Of a stretch of 64,000 nucleotides of DNA, positions 17,678-26,083 are shown piece by piece. The position numbers were made by a program, and so were the translations under genes. Origin of the DNA: Chthoniobacterales bacterium (GTDB lineage Bacteria > Verrucomicrobiota > Verrucomicrobiia > Chthoniobacterales > DASVRZ01); assembly GCA_039930045.1 (NCBI GenBank), contig JBDSQB010000023.1, positions 1 through 64,000 on the forward strand, given 5' to 3'. Numbering within the stretch: the stretch's first letter is position 1; the number at the start of each line of letters is the position of its first letter. The notes under the pieces were generated by a model, which searched no databases, was not told where the DNA came from, and worked only from the letters and a program-made list of their open reading frames with translations.

Positions 17678-20263
17678 TTAGTGCTGGGCGGCGTCCCACT
17701 CGCGGAGCGCTTGACGCAACGCCGCGTAATCGGCGGCGGGGACGAGGGGTTGATGGAGTTCGAGAAGGGCGGTGCGTTCGATGGTGTTCGCATCGACCTG
17801 TCGCCAGGTGATGCTGAGTTTTTCACCTGCCACTTCCTTTTGCCAGGCAGCCGGGAGCGCGGGCGGCTTCGCTGTATAACGCAGCAAAACGGTTTGTCTT
17901 AGAGACATCGGCTGGCCGTCGTTCAGGAGCAGCGGACGATCCCGTTGCGGCGGACTGAAAAGGGCGCGGTCGCTGAAGTTCGCCGGCGGGAGTGCAGCGG
18001 AGCCAGAGACGACTTTGGTTCGTATCTGGGCGGCGGCGCGCAGGTCGCTCACGTCGCCGATGACTGCATCGGAAAAGTCTGCGGCGGGCCAGAGTTCGGT
18101 GGCGATGTGATAAATATTAAACTGCCGTTGCTGCGGTGTGATGCCGCGAAACTGCCGACGCAATCCGTCTTCCGCAAAACCCGTCGCGACGCGCGTCCAG
18201 GTGCCCGACCAGCCACCGTTTTCCAGTTGAGTTAGATTCCAATCATCGTGCGTTTCGCTGCCACTTTTGTTCTGACTGGAGACGGTTTTGAACTCCGCCT
18301 TCGTCGGAGTGAAAACGAGTCCGGCGCGTCCGTAATCACCCGGCGGCACAAATCCGAAGGGTGCCGTGCTGTCGGTCGAGTCGAGCCAGAGATCGTCCGG
18401 CTGGTCGGTTCCGGGCGCTCCGGGAACGAGGCAAATGGCGTGGTTAAATTGCCAGCTTGGAAAATTCACATCGGTAAACGAGCCGCGATTCAGCAGGACG
18501 AAACGCGCGTCGATTCCCTGCGAACGCAGCATCGCGCCGAGGAGATTGGCCTTGTCCTTGCAGTCGCCGTAACGATTCGCCAGCACTCGCGCCGGGGTGC
18601 GCGGACGGAACCCTTGGACTCCGATCTCGACCGCGATGTAACGCAGGGCGGAAACAAACTCGAATGAGCGGTGAATCTTTTCCCGTCGCGAGGGAGCGTT
18701 CGTCACAATGGACGCGGCGGCCTTTTTTACGGTGTCGTCGATGGCGTCCGAGTCCTGCGCCAGGCGCCGATACCAGGCGGCAAATTCCTCCCACGACGGC
18801 AGCGAACTGATCCCGAGCGACACTTCCCAAAGCGGTGCGGGCGGGTCGCCGGGGAGATTCTCGGCGGCGGGCAAATGGTCGAGTTGCCAGCTAAAAATGC
18901 GGCGTCCATTTTCCACGCGTTCATTGGATTTCGACTCGAAATGATTCAGCGCCACGCGATAGGCGGGCTTCTCCGGCACGCGCACGTCGAGGCTGGTTTT
19001 AAGGATGGGCACGGCGCGTTGCAGTGGCAGATTTACGGAAACGTGCGGCAACGTCGCGTCCAGAATCTGACGCGTGCGCCAGCCGACTTCGACCACGCAA
19101 CCAGCTCCGGTTTCGGGCAGATAAACCATCGGGGCCGCCGAGTCTCCGCTCTCATCAGGCGTGGTCGTGCCGGGGAGTTTGGCCGGGTTGAAAGCAATGG
19201 AACTCCCATCGGGATGAATCACTCGCGCGTATTCGAGTTTGGTCGTAATGGCGGGCGGAGCCTGCGGCAGAAAATAGTTCGCCCAGTCATCAGCGGCGTC
19301 CTCGCGGGCAATGAAAACGCGCATTTTCGTCAGTTGATCCGTGGTGCGATCCTCCTCAACGGTGAACCCGAGTTTTTGCTCGAGCACGATGGCGGAGTAA
19401 CCTTCCGGATTCGGCACCGCCCGCGCCTCGGCGATGATTTTCTGGGTTTCCGCAGTCGCGGGCTGATGCTCCCATTCGGCGGTGGGGTCCTTGATTTTAA
19501 CCTGAATGTCCTGCGCGCTCGGGGCGTCGTCACCGGAACTGACGGTGAAAGTGGTTTCTGGTGCAGCCTCCAGATTCACCCCAAACGGTGGCTCCAGGAT
19601 TTTGCCCGTGGCCGGGTCCGCGAGCCGTGCGTGCTCGATTTGAGCCAGACTCGAATGGGTGTATTCCTGACTGGTTAATTCCGCCGCACGCGCCGCCGTC
19701 CAGGCGATGGACGCCTTGGGATTTTCCGCCAAGGCCTCGATCCAATGCGCCGGGAAACGCGGTTGATCCGATTCGCCGCCGCCTTTGGTCGCGGAAATCA
19801 CGGTGCGTTTCGGGTTCTGCAAAAGCGGCAAAAAAGCCCCGCTCTCGCTCGTGGCGATGAAGACCGTTTGCCGCGCTGGAATCGCGTCGAGCGTTTCCTG
19901 AATATCCTTCGCGGTGAGTCGCGGTCCGCTCACCTGAAACGCCGGAACTCCGCCCTGCGACTTTCCAGAATGCCCGTAAAGCACCAGCCAGAATTCGTCC
20001 GACTCGGGAGTGTCGGCGGCAGCGCGCAGTTTTTCCAAAATCTGGTCACGGCTGACTTTGCCGGTCAGGAGTTCGATTCGATTCGCCGGAATGCCGCGTT
20101 CGGCGAGGAGGCGTTTCGTTTCGAGTGCAAGCCGCTGAAATTCCTCGGCGTTGGCGGAGTTGCCCGCGATGCCGGTGACGATCAATGCCTGTGACGCCGC
20201 CATCGAAACGCATGGCAGTGCGACGAGAAAAACTGCCAGCAATCGGGGGAACGACTTGATCAC
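17678..20263 (-). CDS. Caspase-like (C13-type, degenerate) + DUF3857 + transglutaminase-like protein
   Basis: 861 residues. A signal peptide (1-23, ending SMAAS) is followed by a caspase/legumain-like domain: ALIVTGIAGN, FWLVLYGHSG (His site present) and VFIATSESGAFLP, where the catalytic Cys position appears to be Ser or Thr, then VISATKGGGESDQPRF. The middle is DUF3857, then a transglutaminase core with YGDCKDK, FNHAICLV and LWLDSTDS giving the Cys-His-Asp triad. It is likely a periplasmic, envelope-associated enzyme. It is first in the MoxR operon and divergent from arsR. The peptidase half is probably inactive; the transglutaminase half looks intact. Confidence 0.82.
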   Translation of the reverse strand: MIKSFPRLLAVFLVALPCVSMAASQALIVTGIAGNSANAEEFQRLALETKRLLAERGIPANRIELLTGKVSRDQILEKLRAAADTPESDEFWLVLYGHSGKSQGGVPAFQVSGPRLTAKDIQETLDAIPARQTVFIATSESGAFLPLLQNPKRTVISATKGGGESDQPRFPAHWIEALAENPKASIAWTAARAAELTSQEYTHSSLAQIEHARLADPATGKILEPPFGVNLEAAPETTFTVSSGDDAPSAQDIQVKIKDPTAEWEHQPATAETQKIIAEARAVPNPEGYSAIVLEQKLGFTVEEDRTTDQLTKMRVFIAREDAADDWANYFLPQAPPAITTKLEYARVIHPDGSSIAFNPAKLPGTTTPDESGDSAAPMVYLPETGAGCVVEVGWRTRQILDATLPHVSVNLPLQRAVPILKTSLDVRVPEKPAYRVALNHFESKSNERVENGRRIFSWQLDHLPAAENLPGDPPAPLWEVSLGISSLPSWEEFAAWYRRLAQDSDAIDDTVKKAAASIVTNAPSRREKIHRSFEFVSALRYIAVEIGVQGFRPRTPARVLANRYGDCKDKANLLGAMLRSQGIDARFVLLNRGSFTDVNFPSWQFNHAICLVPGAPGTDQPDDLWLDSTDSTAPFGFVPPGDYGRAGLVFTPTKAEFKTVSSQNKSGSETHDDWNLTQLENGGWSGTWTRVATGFAEDGLRRQFRGITPQQRQFNIYHIATELWPAADFSDAVIGDVSDLRAAAQIRTKVVSGSAALPPANFSDRALFSPPQRDRPLLLNDGQPMSLRQTVLLRYTAKPPALPAAWQKEVAGEKLSITWRQVDANTIERTALLELHQPLVPAADYAALRQALREWDAAQH

Positions 20264-20339
20264 TGAATCGGATTACAGACTCCGCCTTCGGTACGCAAGC
20301 CGCGACTGGGGAAAATGCGTCGAAATGAAGTTCTTTGGC

Positions 20340-20371
20340 TTGACATATATTGATACTTTGCCAATTATACA
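20340..20371 (+). promoter_or_regulatory. Promoter of the ars cluster abutting the arsR start codon
   Basis: TTGACA (20340-20345) is a perfect -35 element; TATACA (20366-20371), or the overlapping ATTATA two bases earlier, is the best -10, with spacing of 18-20 bp. The arsR ATG is at 20375, so transcription would start at or within a few bases of the start codon. The AT-rich segment between (ATATATTGATAC...) is a plausible ArsR operator, but no perfect dyad is present. Confidence 0.55.
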
Positions 20372-20374
20372 ATT

Positions 20375-20686
20375 ATGCCAACCGTCAACGCTTCGGTTCC
20401 TCAAAAGACTTCGGCTGACTTCCAAAACGCTGCTCTTGTCTTCAAAGCTCTGAGCAACCCACATCGACTCCTGATCGTGGATGCTTTGGGACGCGGAGAA
20501 CGTTCGGTCGCTGAATTAACCGCTCTCGTAAGCATCGATATGTCCACCGTTTCCAACCACCTCTCTGTTTTGCGCAATGTTGGCATCGTCACTGCCGACC
20601 GCCGCGGCACTCAGATTTTTTACTCACTTCGGAAACCGTGCCTGCTGAACATCTTTTGCTGCCTTGAGGAATTTCATGGGGAGTAA
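20375..20686 (+). CDS. arsR: ArsR-family winged-helix repressor
   Basis: 103 residues. The ArsR fold is clear: ALSNPHRLLIVDALGRGERSVAEL, then the recognition helix MSTVSNHLSVLRNVGIV and the wing ADRRGTQIFYSLR. The classical alpha-3 cysteine motif (CxC in 'ELCVCDL') is missing. Instead a C-terminal cluster Cys89, Cys95, Cys96 (PCLLNIFCCLEE) could bind As(III), as in the AfArsR subgroup. It is the first gene of the arsenic cluster and would repress it until arsenite binds. Confidence 0.9.
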   Translation: MPTVNASVPQKTSADFQNAALVFKALSNPHRLLIVDALGRGERSVAELTALVSIDMSTVSNHLSVLRNVGIVTADRRGTQIFYSLRKPCLLNIFCCLEEFHGE

Positions 20687-20703
20687 CGCAAACAGCTAAT
20701 ACT

Positions 20704-21036
20704 ATGAAAACCATCCAAGTCTATGACCCGCCCATGTGCTGCTCGACCGGCATTTGCGGCACCGACATTGATCCTGATCTCGTGAACTTCGCCGCGATGC
20801 TCGCGCAACTCGGCGCGCGCGGCCTCAAAATCGAACGCTACAATCTCGGCCAGCAGCCGATGGCTTTCGCGCAGAATCCCGCGGTCAAGTCGCTACTGGA
20901 GAAGGAAGGCACGGAGGCGCTGCCGGTCATCTTTCTCGATGGAGAGATTTACTTAAAGGGGCGCTATCCGACGAAGGAAGAGCGGCCGGCTTTGTTTCGC
21001 ACGGCGCTCGGCGAGGAAGCTGAGGTGGCACCGTGA
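20704..21036 (+). CDS. arsD: Arsenite metallochaperone ArsD
   Basis: 110 residues. The N-terminal MCCSTGICG carries Cys12, Cys13 and Cys18, the three thiols that bind As(III) in ArsD and pass it to ArsA. The remainder has the thioredoxin-like ArsD fold with ALPVIFLDGEIYLKGRYPT. The stop overlaps the arsA start (GTGA), which couples translation of the donor and acceptor proteins. It lies 17 bp after arsR. Confidence 0.95.
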   Translation: MKTIQVYDPPMCCSTGICGTDIDPDLVNFAAMLAQLGARGLKIERYNLGQQPMAFAQNPAVKSLLEKEGTEALPVIFLDGEIYLKGRYPTKEERPALFRTALGEEAEVAP

Positions 21037-22832
21037 ATCTGCCGAACTACCAGCCCGATCCCTCCCTTACCACGCGCTACCTCTTCTTCACCGGCAAGGG
21101 TGGAGTGGGCAAAACGTCGCTCTCCTGCGCAACGGCGCTCAAGCTCGCCGAGGCGGGTAAGCGCGTGCTGCTGGTGAGTACGGACCCGGCTTCCAATCTG
21201 GATGAAGTGCTGGAAACCAAGCTCACGAACGCGCCCACGCCCATCGCGGGTGCCCCGGGGCTCGACGCGCTGAACATCAACCCGGTCGAGGCGGCAGCGG
21301 CGTATCGCGAGCGCTTGATCGGCCCGATGCGCGGACTGCTGCCGGAGGCGGCGCTGCGCAGCATGGAGGAGCAGCTCTCGGGATCATGCACGGTCGAGAT
21401 CGCAGCATTTGATGAGTTCTCGGGTTTGATCGGAAATCCGGAAGCTGTGAAGGGCTACGACCACGTCATCTTCGACACCGCGCCGACCGGCCACACGCTG
21501 CGGCTGATGAGTCTGGCGAAAGCGTGGGATCAATTCCTCGACACCAACACCAGCGGCACGTCCTGCCTTGGCCCGCTGGCGGGTTTGGAAAAGCAGCGCG
21601 TCATTTATGAAGGCACGGTCAAGACGCTAGCCGATGCGTCCGCGACGACGCTGCTGCTGGTCAGCCGTCCGCAACTCGCCGCTCTGCGCGAGGCGGAGCG
21701 AACCTCCAAGGAACTGCGCGCTCTCGGCGTGGGCAATCAGCGGCTCGTCATCAACGGCGTTTTTGAAACGAAGTGCCCGGACGATCTGACCTCACAAGCC
21801 ATGCAACAGCGCGGGCTGGCCGCTTTGGCTGCTGCGCAGGAGTTCATCAGCAGCCTGCCGAGTTTCATCGTGCCGCTGAGGCCGATCAACATTCTCGGAA
21901 TCGGCGGGCTGCGCGTGCTGCTGGATGGCCATGGCCAAGCAGCGGAGGTGACACCGCAGCGCAATGACTGGTCGCTGCCAGAGATGGGGAGCCTCCAAGA
22001 CCTCGTGGCCGACATCGAAAAGCAAGGCAGCGGCGTCATCATGACGATGGGCAAAGGCGGCGTGGGCAAGACCACCGTGGCCGCTGCCATCGCGGTGATG
22101 CTCGCGCGGCGTGGGCATTCCGTGCATCTCAGCACCACCGATCCCGCCGCGCATGTGGCCCAGACTTTGGCGGGTCAGGTGGATGGGCTCACGCTCAGCA
22201 AGATCGACCCCGCGGCGGAGACGGCGGCCTACCAGGCTGAAGTCATGAATGCGCAAGGCGCCGCGATGGACGAGGCCGGACGATCCTTGCTGGAGGAAGA
22301 TCTGCGCTCACCCTGCACCGAAGAAATCGCCGTGTTCCGCGCCTTCGCCCGCGAGGTCGGACAAGGCACGAACCGCTTCGTCGTGCTCGACACCGCACCG
22401 ACCGGCCACACGTTGCTCCTGCTCGACGCCAGCGAGGCTTATCAGCGCGAACTGGAGCGCCAGGCGCGCAGCACCCAGCCGGAGGAAGTGCTGCGTCTGC
22501 TGGAACGTCTGCGCGATCCGGCGTTCACCCGCATCCTGCTCGTCACCCTGCCCGAAGCCACGCCGGTCCATGAAGCAGCCGCGTTGCAGGAAGATCTGCG
22601 CCGCGCGCGCATCGAACCGTTTGCGTGGATCATCAATCAAAGCCTGCTGCAAAGCGGCTCGTGCGATCCGCTGCTGCAACGCCGCGAAGAGGCCGAGCAC
22701 CCCTACCTCCGCGAGGTGGTGGAAAAGCACGCCACCCGCACCGCGTGGCTCCCCTGGCAGCCGGAAGAACCCACCGGCCCGGAAGCCCTCGCCCGTCTGG
22801 CCGCATCCAGCCTCGAACCCGCACTAATATGA
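21033..22832 (+). CDS. arsA: Arsenite-translocating ATPase ArsA, duplicated form
   Basis: 599 residues with two homologous halves. Each has a P-loop (GKGGVGKTS at about 21-29 and GKGGVGKTT at about 340-348) and a DTAPTGHTL switch. The three cysteines that form the metalloid site in E. coli ArsA are conserved here as Cys119 (SGSCTVEIAAF), Cys178 (GTSCLGP) and Cys428 (SPCTEEIAVF). It powers arsenite extrusion with a membrane permease, which is not intact in the window. The GTG start overlaps the arsD stop, and the ArsA stop overlaps the next start (ATGA). Confidence 0.95.
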   Translation: MNLPNYQPDPSLTTRYLFFTGKGGVGKTSLSCATALKLAEAGKRVLLVSTDPASNLDEVLETKLTNAPTPIAGAPGLDALNINPVEAAAAYRERLIGPMRGLLPEAALRSMEEQLSGSCTVEIAAFDEFSGLIGNPEAVKGYDHVIFDTAPTGHTLRLMSLAKAWDQFLDTNTSGTSCLGPLAGLEKQRVIYEGTVKTLADASATTLLLVSRPQLAALREAERTSKELRALGVGNQRLVINGVFETKCPDDLTSQAMQQRGLAALAAAQEFISSLPSFIVPLRPINILGIGGLRVLLDGHGQAAEVTPQRNDWSLPEMGSLQDLVADIEKQGSGVIMTMGKGGVGKTTVAAAIAVMLARRGHSVHLSTTDPAAHVAQTLAGQVDGLTLSKIDPAAETAAYQAEVMNAQGAAMDEAGRSLLEEDLRSPCTEEIAVFRAFAREVGQGTNRFVVLDTAPTGHTLLLLDASEAYQRELERQARSTQPEEVLRLLERLRDPAFTRILLVTLPEATPVHEAAALQEDLRRARIEPFAWIINQSLLQSGSCDPLLQRREEAEHPYLREVVEKHATRTAWLPWQPEEPTGPEALARLAASSLEPALI

Positions 22833-23380
22833 AAACCATCACACCAACCCAGCTCAACAAACGCCTCCAGGCCGGCGAAAAACTTCACCTCCTCGATGTC
22901 CGCACCCCGGCGGAACATGCCGAAGTCCATGTCCCCGGCGTGCATCTCGCGCCGCTGGACCGGCTCGATCCAGCGCAGCTCGCCGACGTGAACGGCTTTG
23001 CCAAGGACCAGCCAGTCTTCGTCCTTTGCCGCTCGGGCAGCCGCGCGAAACAGGCTGCGGAGAAGCTCGAAAAGAACGGCTTCACACACTGCGAAGTAGT
23101 CGAGGGCGGCACGCTGGCTTGGGCCGAAGCCGGGCTCCCGGTAAATCGCGGCACGACCAGCGTCATGTCGCTGGAGCGTCAGGTGCGCATCGCCGCCGGG
23201 GCCATCGTGCTGACCGGTGCGCTACTCGCGCAGTTCGTCAATCCGGCCTTCATCTGGCTCTCCGGCTTCGTCGGCGCGGGGCTGATGTTCGCCGGTATCA
23301 CAGACACCTGCGCCATGGGCATGCTAATCTCGAAGCTGCCTTGGAACCAACGCGGCTGCGGCTCCTGCTGCGCAAGGTAA
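22829..23380 (+). CDS. Rhodanese domain + DUF2892-like membrane protein
   Basis: 183 residues from the ATG at 22829, overlapping the arsA stop. Residues 1-105 form a rhodanese domain with HLLDVRTPAEH and the active-site loop VLCRSGSRA (catalytic Cys). Residues 120-170 contain two membrane helices (AAGAIVLTGALLAQFVNPAFIWLSGFVGAGLMFAGI) of the DUF2892 type, then a cysteine-rich tail NQRGCGSCCAR. It probably moves persulfide sulfur near the membrane. The CGSCC tail could bind metalloid or sulfur; that is inference. Its position in the ars cluster suggests arsenite-responsive expression. Confidence 0.88.
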   Translation: MKTITPTQLNKRLQAGEKLHLLDVRTPAEHAEVHVPGVHLAPLDRLDPAQLADVNGFAKDQPVFVLCRSGSRAKQAAEKLEKNGFTHCEVVEGGTLAWAEAGLPVNRGTTSVMSLERQVRIAAGAIVLTGALLAQFVNPAFIWLSGFVGAGLMFAGITDTCAMGMLISKLPWNQRGCGSCCAR

Positions 23381-23464
23381 CCACCATCTTGCTCGCATGT
23401 TTTACGCTAAATCTACGACCCGTAGCGCGACATCGACCCCGGCTTTCTCATTTCCTGAATTTTT

Positions 23465-25138
23465 ATGAAATCCTCATCTCCCAAAACCATCATCATCATC
23501 GGCGGCGTCGCGGGCGGCGCATCGTGTGCCGCGCGCCTGCGCCGCATGGATGAATCCGCCGAGATCATCGTACTCGAACGCGGACCCTATGCCTCATTCG
23601 CCAACTGCGGACTGCCCTATCACATCGGCGGGATCATTGAGAAGGAAGACTCTCTGTTAGTCGCCAAGGGACCCGTCTTCAAGGAACGCTACGCCATCGA
23701 TTTGCGCACGCGTCACGAAGCCGTGTCGATTGATCGCGGAGCCGGCGAAGTGGAAGTGCGTGATCTCGCGGGGGATCTAACTTATCGCCTGCGCTATGAC
23801 GCGCTGGTCCTCGCGCCAGGCGCGGCCCCGCTGCGGCCGCCGTTGCCAGGGATCGATCTGCCCGGAATTTTCACCCTCCGCAGCATCCCCGACACGCGGC
23901 TCATCAATGGATGGATCGCGCAACACGCCGCGAAGACCTCTGTGATCGTCGGCGGCGGATTCATCGGTCTGGAGATGGCGGAGAATCTCAAACATCTGGG
24001 CTTGGAAGTAACCATCGTGGAAATGCTCCCGCAAGTCATGCCGCCCATCGATGTGGAAATGGTTACCCCGGTGCATGAATATCTAACGGCGAAGGGAATC
24101 AAGCTTGCCCTCGGTGCCGCCGTCGCCGGTTTTGCGGAAAAAGACGGCCGGCTCGAGGTTCTAACCAAGGACGGTCCGGCACATCCTGCGGACATCGTCA
24201 TTCTCGCCATCGGCGTCCGCCCGGAAACGTCGCTTGCCAAAGCCGCGGGCCTGACGCTCGGCGAGCGCGGCGGCATCCGCGTGGACGAACAGATGCGCAC
24301 GAGCGATCCTAACATCTTCGCCGTCGGCGATGCGGTGGAAGTGCGCGATCGCGTCACCGGCGCGTGGACGCTGCTCGCCCTTGCCGGCCCCGCGAACCGC
24401 CAGGGCCGCATCGCTGCCGATGCCATCTGCGGGCGCGACGTTGCTTTCCACGGCACCCAAGGCACCGCGATTTGCGGGATCTTCGACCTTGCCGTCGGCT
24501 CCACCGGTACGAGCGAAAAGGTGCTGCAACGCGCCGGCATTACGGATTACGAGAAAATCTATCTGCACGCCGGCAGCCACGCCGGCTACTACCCCGGTGC
24601 GGAGAAGATCCACCTCAAGCTGATTTTCCGCACTGCGGACGGCCTCATCCTCGGCGCGCAGGCCGTCGGCCTGGCGGGCGTGGACAAGCGTATCGATGTC
24701 ATCGCGATGGCGATCCAGAAAGGCGCGACCGTTTACGATCTCGAAGAGGCGGAACTCTGTTATGCGCCGCAGTTCGGCTCCGCCAAGGACCCGGTCAACT
24801 TCGCCGGCATGATCGCCGCCAACCACCTGCGAGGCGACGATCCGATCATCCACTGGCAAGGTCCGCAACTAACGGATTTCGACCTGCTGGACGTGCGCGA
24901 TCCGGATGAGTTCGCCGTAGGCCATGCGCCCGGCGCGAGAAACATCCCACTCAACTCGCTCCGTGCGTCGCTCGACGACTTGCCCAAAGACCGCCCGCTC
25001 GCCGTCTATTGCGCCGTCGGTGGCCGCGCCCACAACGCCGTGCGGCTCCTGCGCCAGCATGGGTACAACGCCTCGAATCTATCCGGCGGCTACACCACTT
25101 ATTGCCACGTCACTGCGGCCACGAATTCCGTGCAGTAA
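23465..25138 (+). CDS. CoA-disulfide reductase with C-terminal rhodanese domain
   Basis: 557 residues. N-terminal FAD site (IIIIGGVAGGASCAARLRR), the single redox cysteine of CoA-disulfide reductases in FANCGLPYHIGG, NAD(P)H site (VIVGGGFIGLEMAENL), and the FAD site NIFAVGDAVEV. The C-terminal 100 residues are a rhodanese domain (LLDVRDPDEFAVGHAPGARNIPL, active Cys in YCAVGGRAH). Such fusions reduce CoA disulfide, persulfides or polysulfides. In this cluster it could repair arsenite- or sulfide-damaged thiols. It follows the previous gene by 84 bp. Confidence 0.9.
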   Translation: MKSSSPKTIIIIGGVAGGASCAARLRRMDESAEIIVLERGPYASFANCGLPYHIGGIIEKEDSLLVAKGPVFKERYAIDLRTRHEAVSIDRGAGEVEVRDLAGDLTYRLRYDALVLAPGAAPLRPPLPGIDLPGIFTLRSIPDTRLINGWIAQHAAKTSVIVGGGFIGLEMAENLKHLGLEVTIVEMLPQVMPPIDVEMVTPVHEYLTAKGIKLALGAAVAGFAEKDGRLEVLTKDGPAHPADIVILAIGVRPETSLAKAAGLTLGERGGIRVDEQMRTSDPNIFAVGDAVEVRDRVTGAWTLLALAGPANRQGRIAADAICGRDVAFHGTQGTAICGIFDLAVGSTGTSEKVLQRAGITDYEKIYLHAGSHAGYYPGAEKIHLKLIFRTADGLILGAQAVGLAGVDKRIDVIAMAIQKGATVYDLEEAELCYAPQFGSAKDPVNFAGMIAANHLRGDDPIIHWQGPQLTDFDLLDVRDPDEFAVGHAPGARNIPLNSLRASLDDLPKDRPLAVYCAVGGRAHNAVRLLRQHGYNASNLSGGYTTYCHVTAATNSVQ

Positions 25139-25204
25139 ACTTGGAAGATTTTCCAATTACAAAATAAAACCAACGAAACAAATCCTTGGCACTGGTCGAG
25201 CTAA

Positions 25205-25300
25205 ATCCAGCCAACTAAAGCCACTGCTAATCGGCATCTCTTTGGCGCGGTGGCTTCCGGCATCATGCTCGCGGGCTATTTGTTTAACGCCATCCTCTAA
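25205..25300 (+). pseudogene. C-terminal remnant of a membrane permease
   Basis: The frame ending with TAA at 25298-25300 reads KATANRHLFGAVASGIMLAGYLFNAIL, a membrane helix with the GYLFN ending typical of COG0701/ArsP-type permeases. The TAA is directly followed by the ATG of the next gene, as in an operon junction. Upstream the frame is closed by a stop at 25202-25204 and no start exists, so only about 32 codons survive. Assignment to the permease family is by eye and moderate. Confidence 0.5.
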
Positions 25301-26083
25301 ATGAAACGAGGACTCCTTAATCTGCTTATTGACCTGCTGGCCGCAATCGCATTGCTGGTCATGATCGCAACAGGTTACATTCTGCGCTTCCCGTTGCCGC
25401 CAACCACGAATCGCACGCACGAGTTGTGGGGGTTGTCGCGACACGAGTGGGGGACGGTTCATTCATGGGCAAGTATCGGTTTGCTGGGGGTGTTGTTACT
25501 ACACGTTATCCTGCATTGGGAGTGGATATTAACAACGATCCGCCGTCGTTTCGCAAGTACTAACAAGGCTGTGTCCAGGCAAAGGTTTCTCGCCGGGATC
25601 ATCACGCTGGCGGTGCTTGTGATGGCGGGTGGATTGTTTGCCTGGCTAACGCGCCTTGGTGTTAGGGAATTGGATACTCCGTTGCATCCCTTGCGCGGGC
25701 GCACGGACGTGATGACTCTTCCCGCGGTCATTTTGCCGACTAACCTGACTGTGGTGCGGACAGTGGATTTTCAGAGGGACGTGCTCCCGGTATTTGAAGC
25801 CTCCTGCATCGGCTGTCATGGCCCGAAGAAGAAGCGTGCCAACTTTCGCGCGGACCGGCGGGAGAATTTCTTCGCGACCGCAAACGGGACGCCCCTCATC
25901 GTGCCGGGTGACGCCGCAAAGAGCCGGCTCATAGCCATCGTTTCCGGCGAAGTGAAGGATATGAAATCCGCCGAGGATCATCTCCTGCCGCCATCTGAAA
26001 TCGAGCTTCTGAAGACCTGGATCAACGCGGGTGCGGACTGGCCAAGCAAACAACCTGCAAATCAATCCACGAAAAACCCATGA
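25301..26083 (+). CDS. DUF4405-like membrane domain + c-type cytochrome domain
   Basis: 260 residues. The N-terminal half has three or four membrane helices (LIDLLAAIALLVMIATGYILRF, VHSWASIGLLGVLLLHVILHWEW, FLAGIITLAVLVMAGGLFAWL) with paired histidines that fit a DUF4405 b-heme bundle. The C-terminal half is a Planctomycete-type cytochrome c domain with CIGCHG (CxxCH heme site) and PPSEIELLKTWINAGADWP. It would carry electrons across or at the cytoplasmic membrane. The start is placed at ATG 25301, directly after the permease-remnant stop. The stop overlaps the Nramp-like start (ATGA). Confidence 0.82.
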   Translation: MKRGLLNLLIDLLAAIALLVMIATGYILRFPLPPTTNRTHELWGLSRHEWGTVHSWASIGLLGVLLLHVILHWEWILTTIRRRFASTNKAVSRQRFLAGIITLAVLVMAGGLFAWLTRLGVRELDTPLHPLRGRTDVMTLPAVILPTNLTVVRTVDFQRDVLPVFEASCIGCHGPKKKRANFRADRRENFFATANGTPLIVPGDAAKSRLIAIVSGEVKDMKSAEDHLLPPSEIELLKTWINAGADWPSKQPANQSTKNP

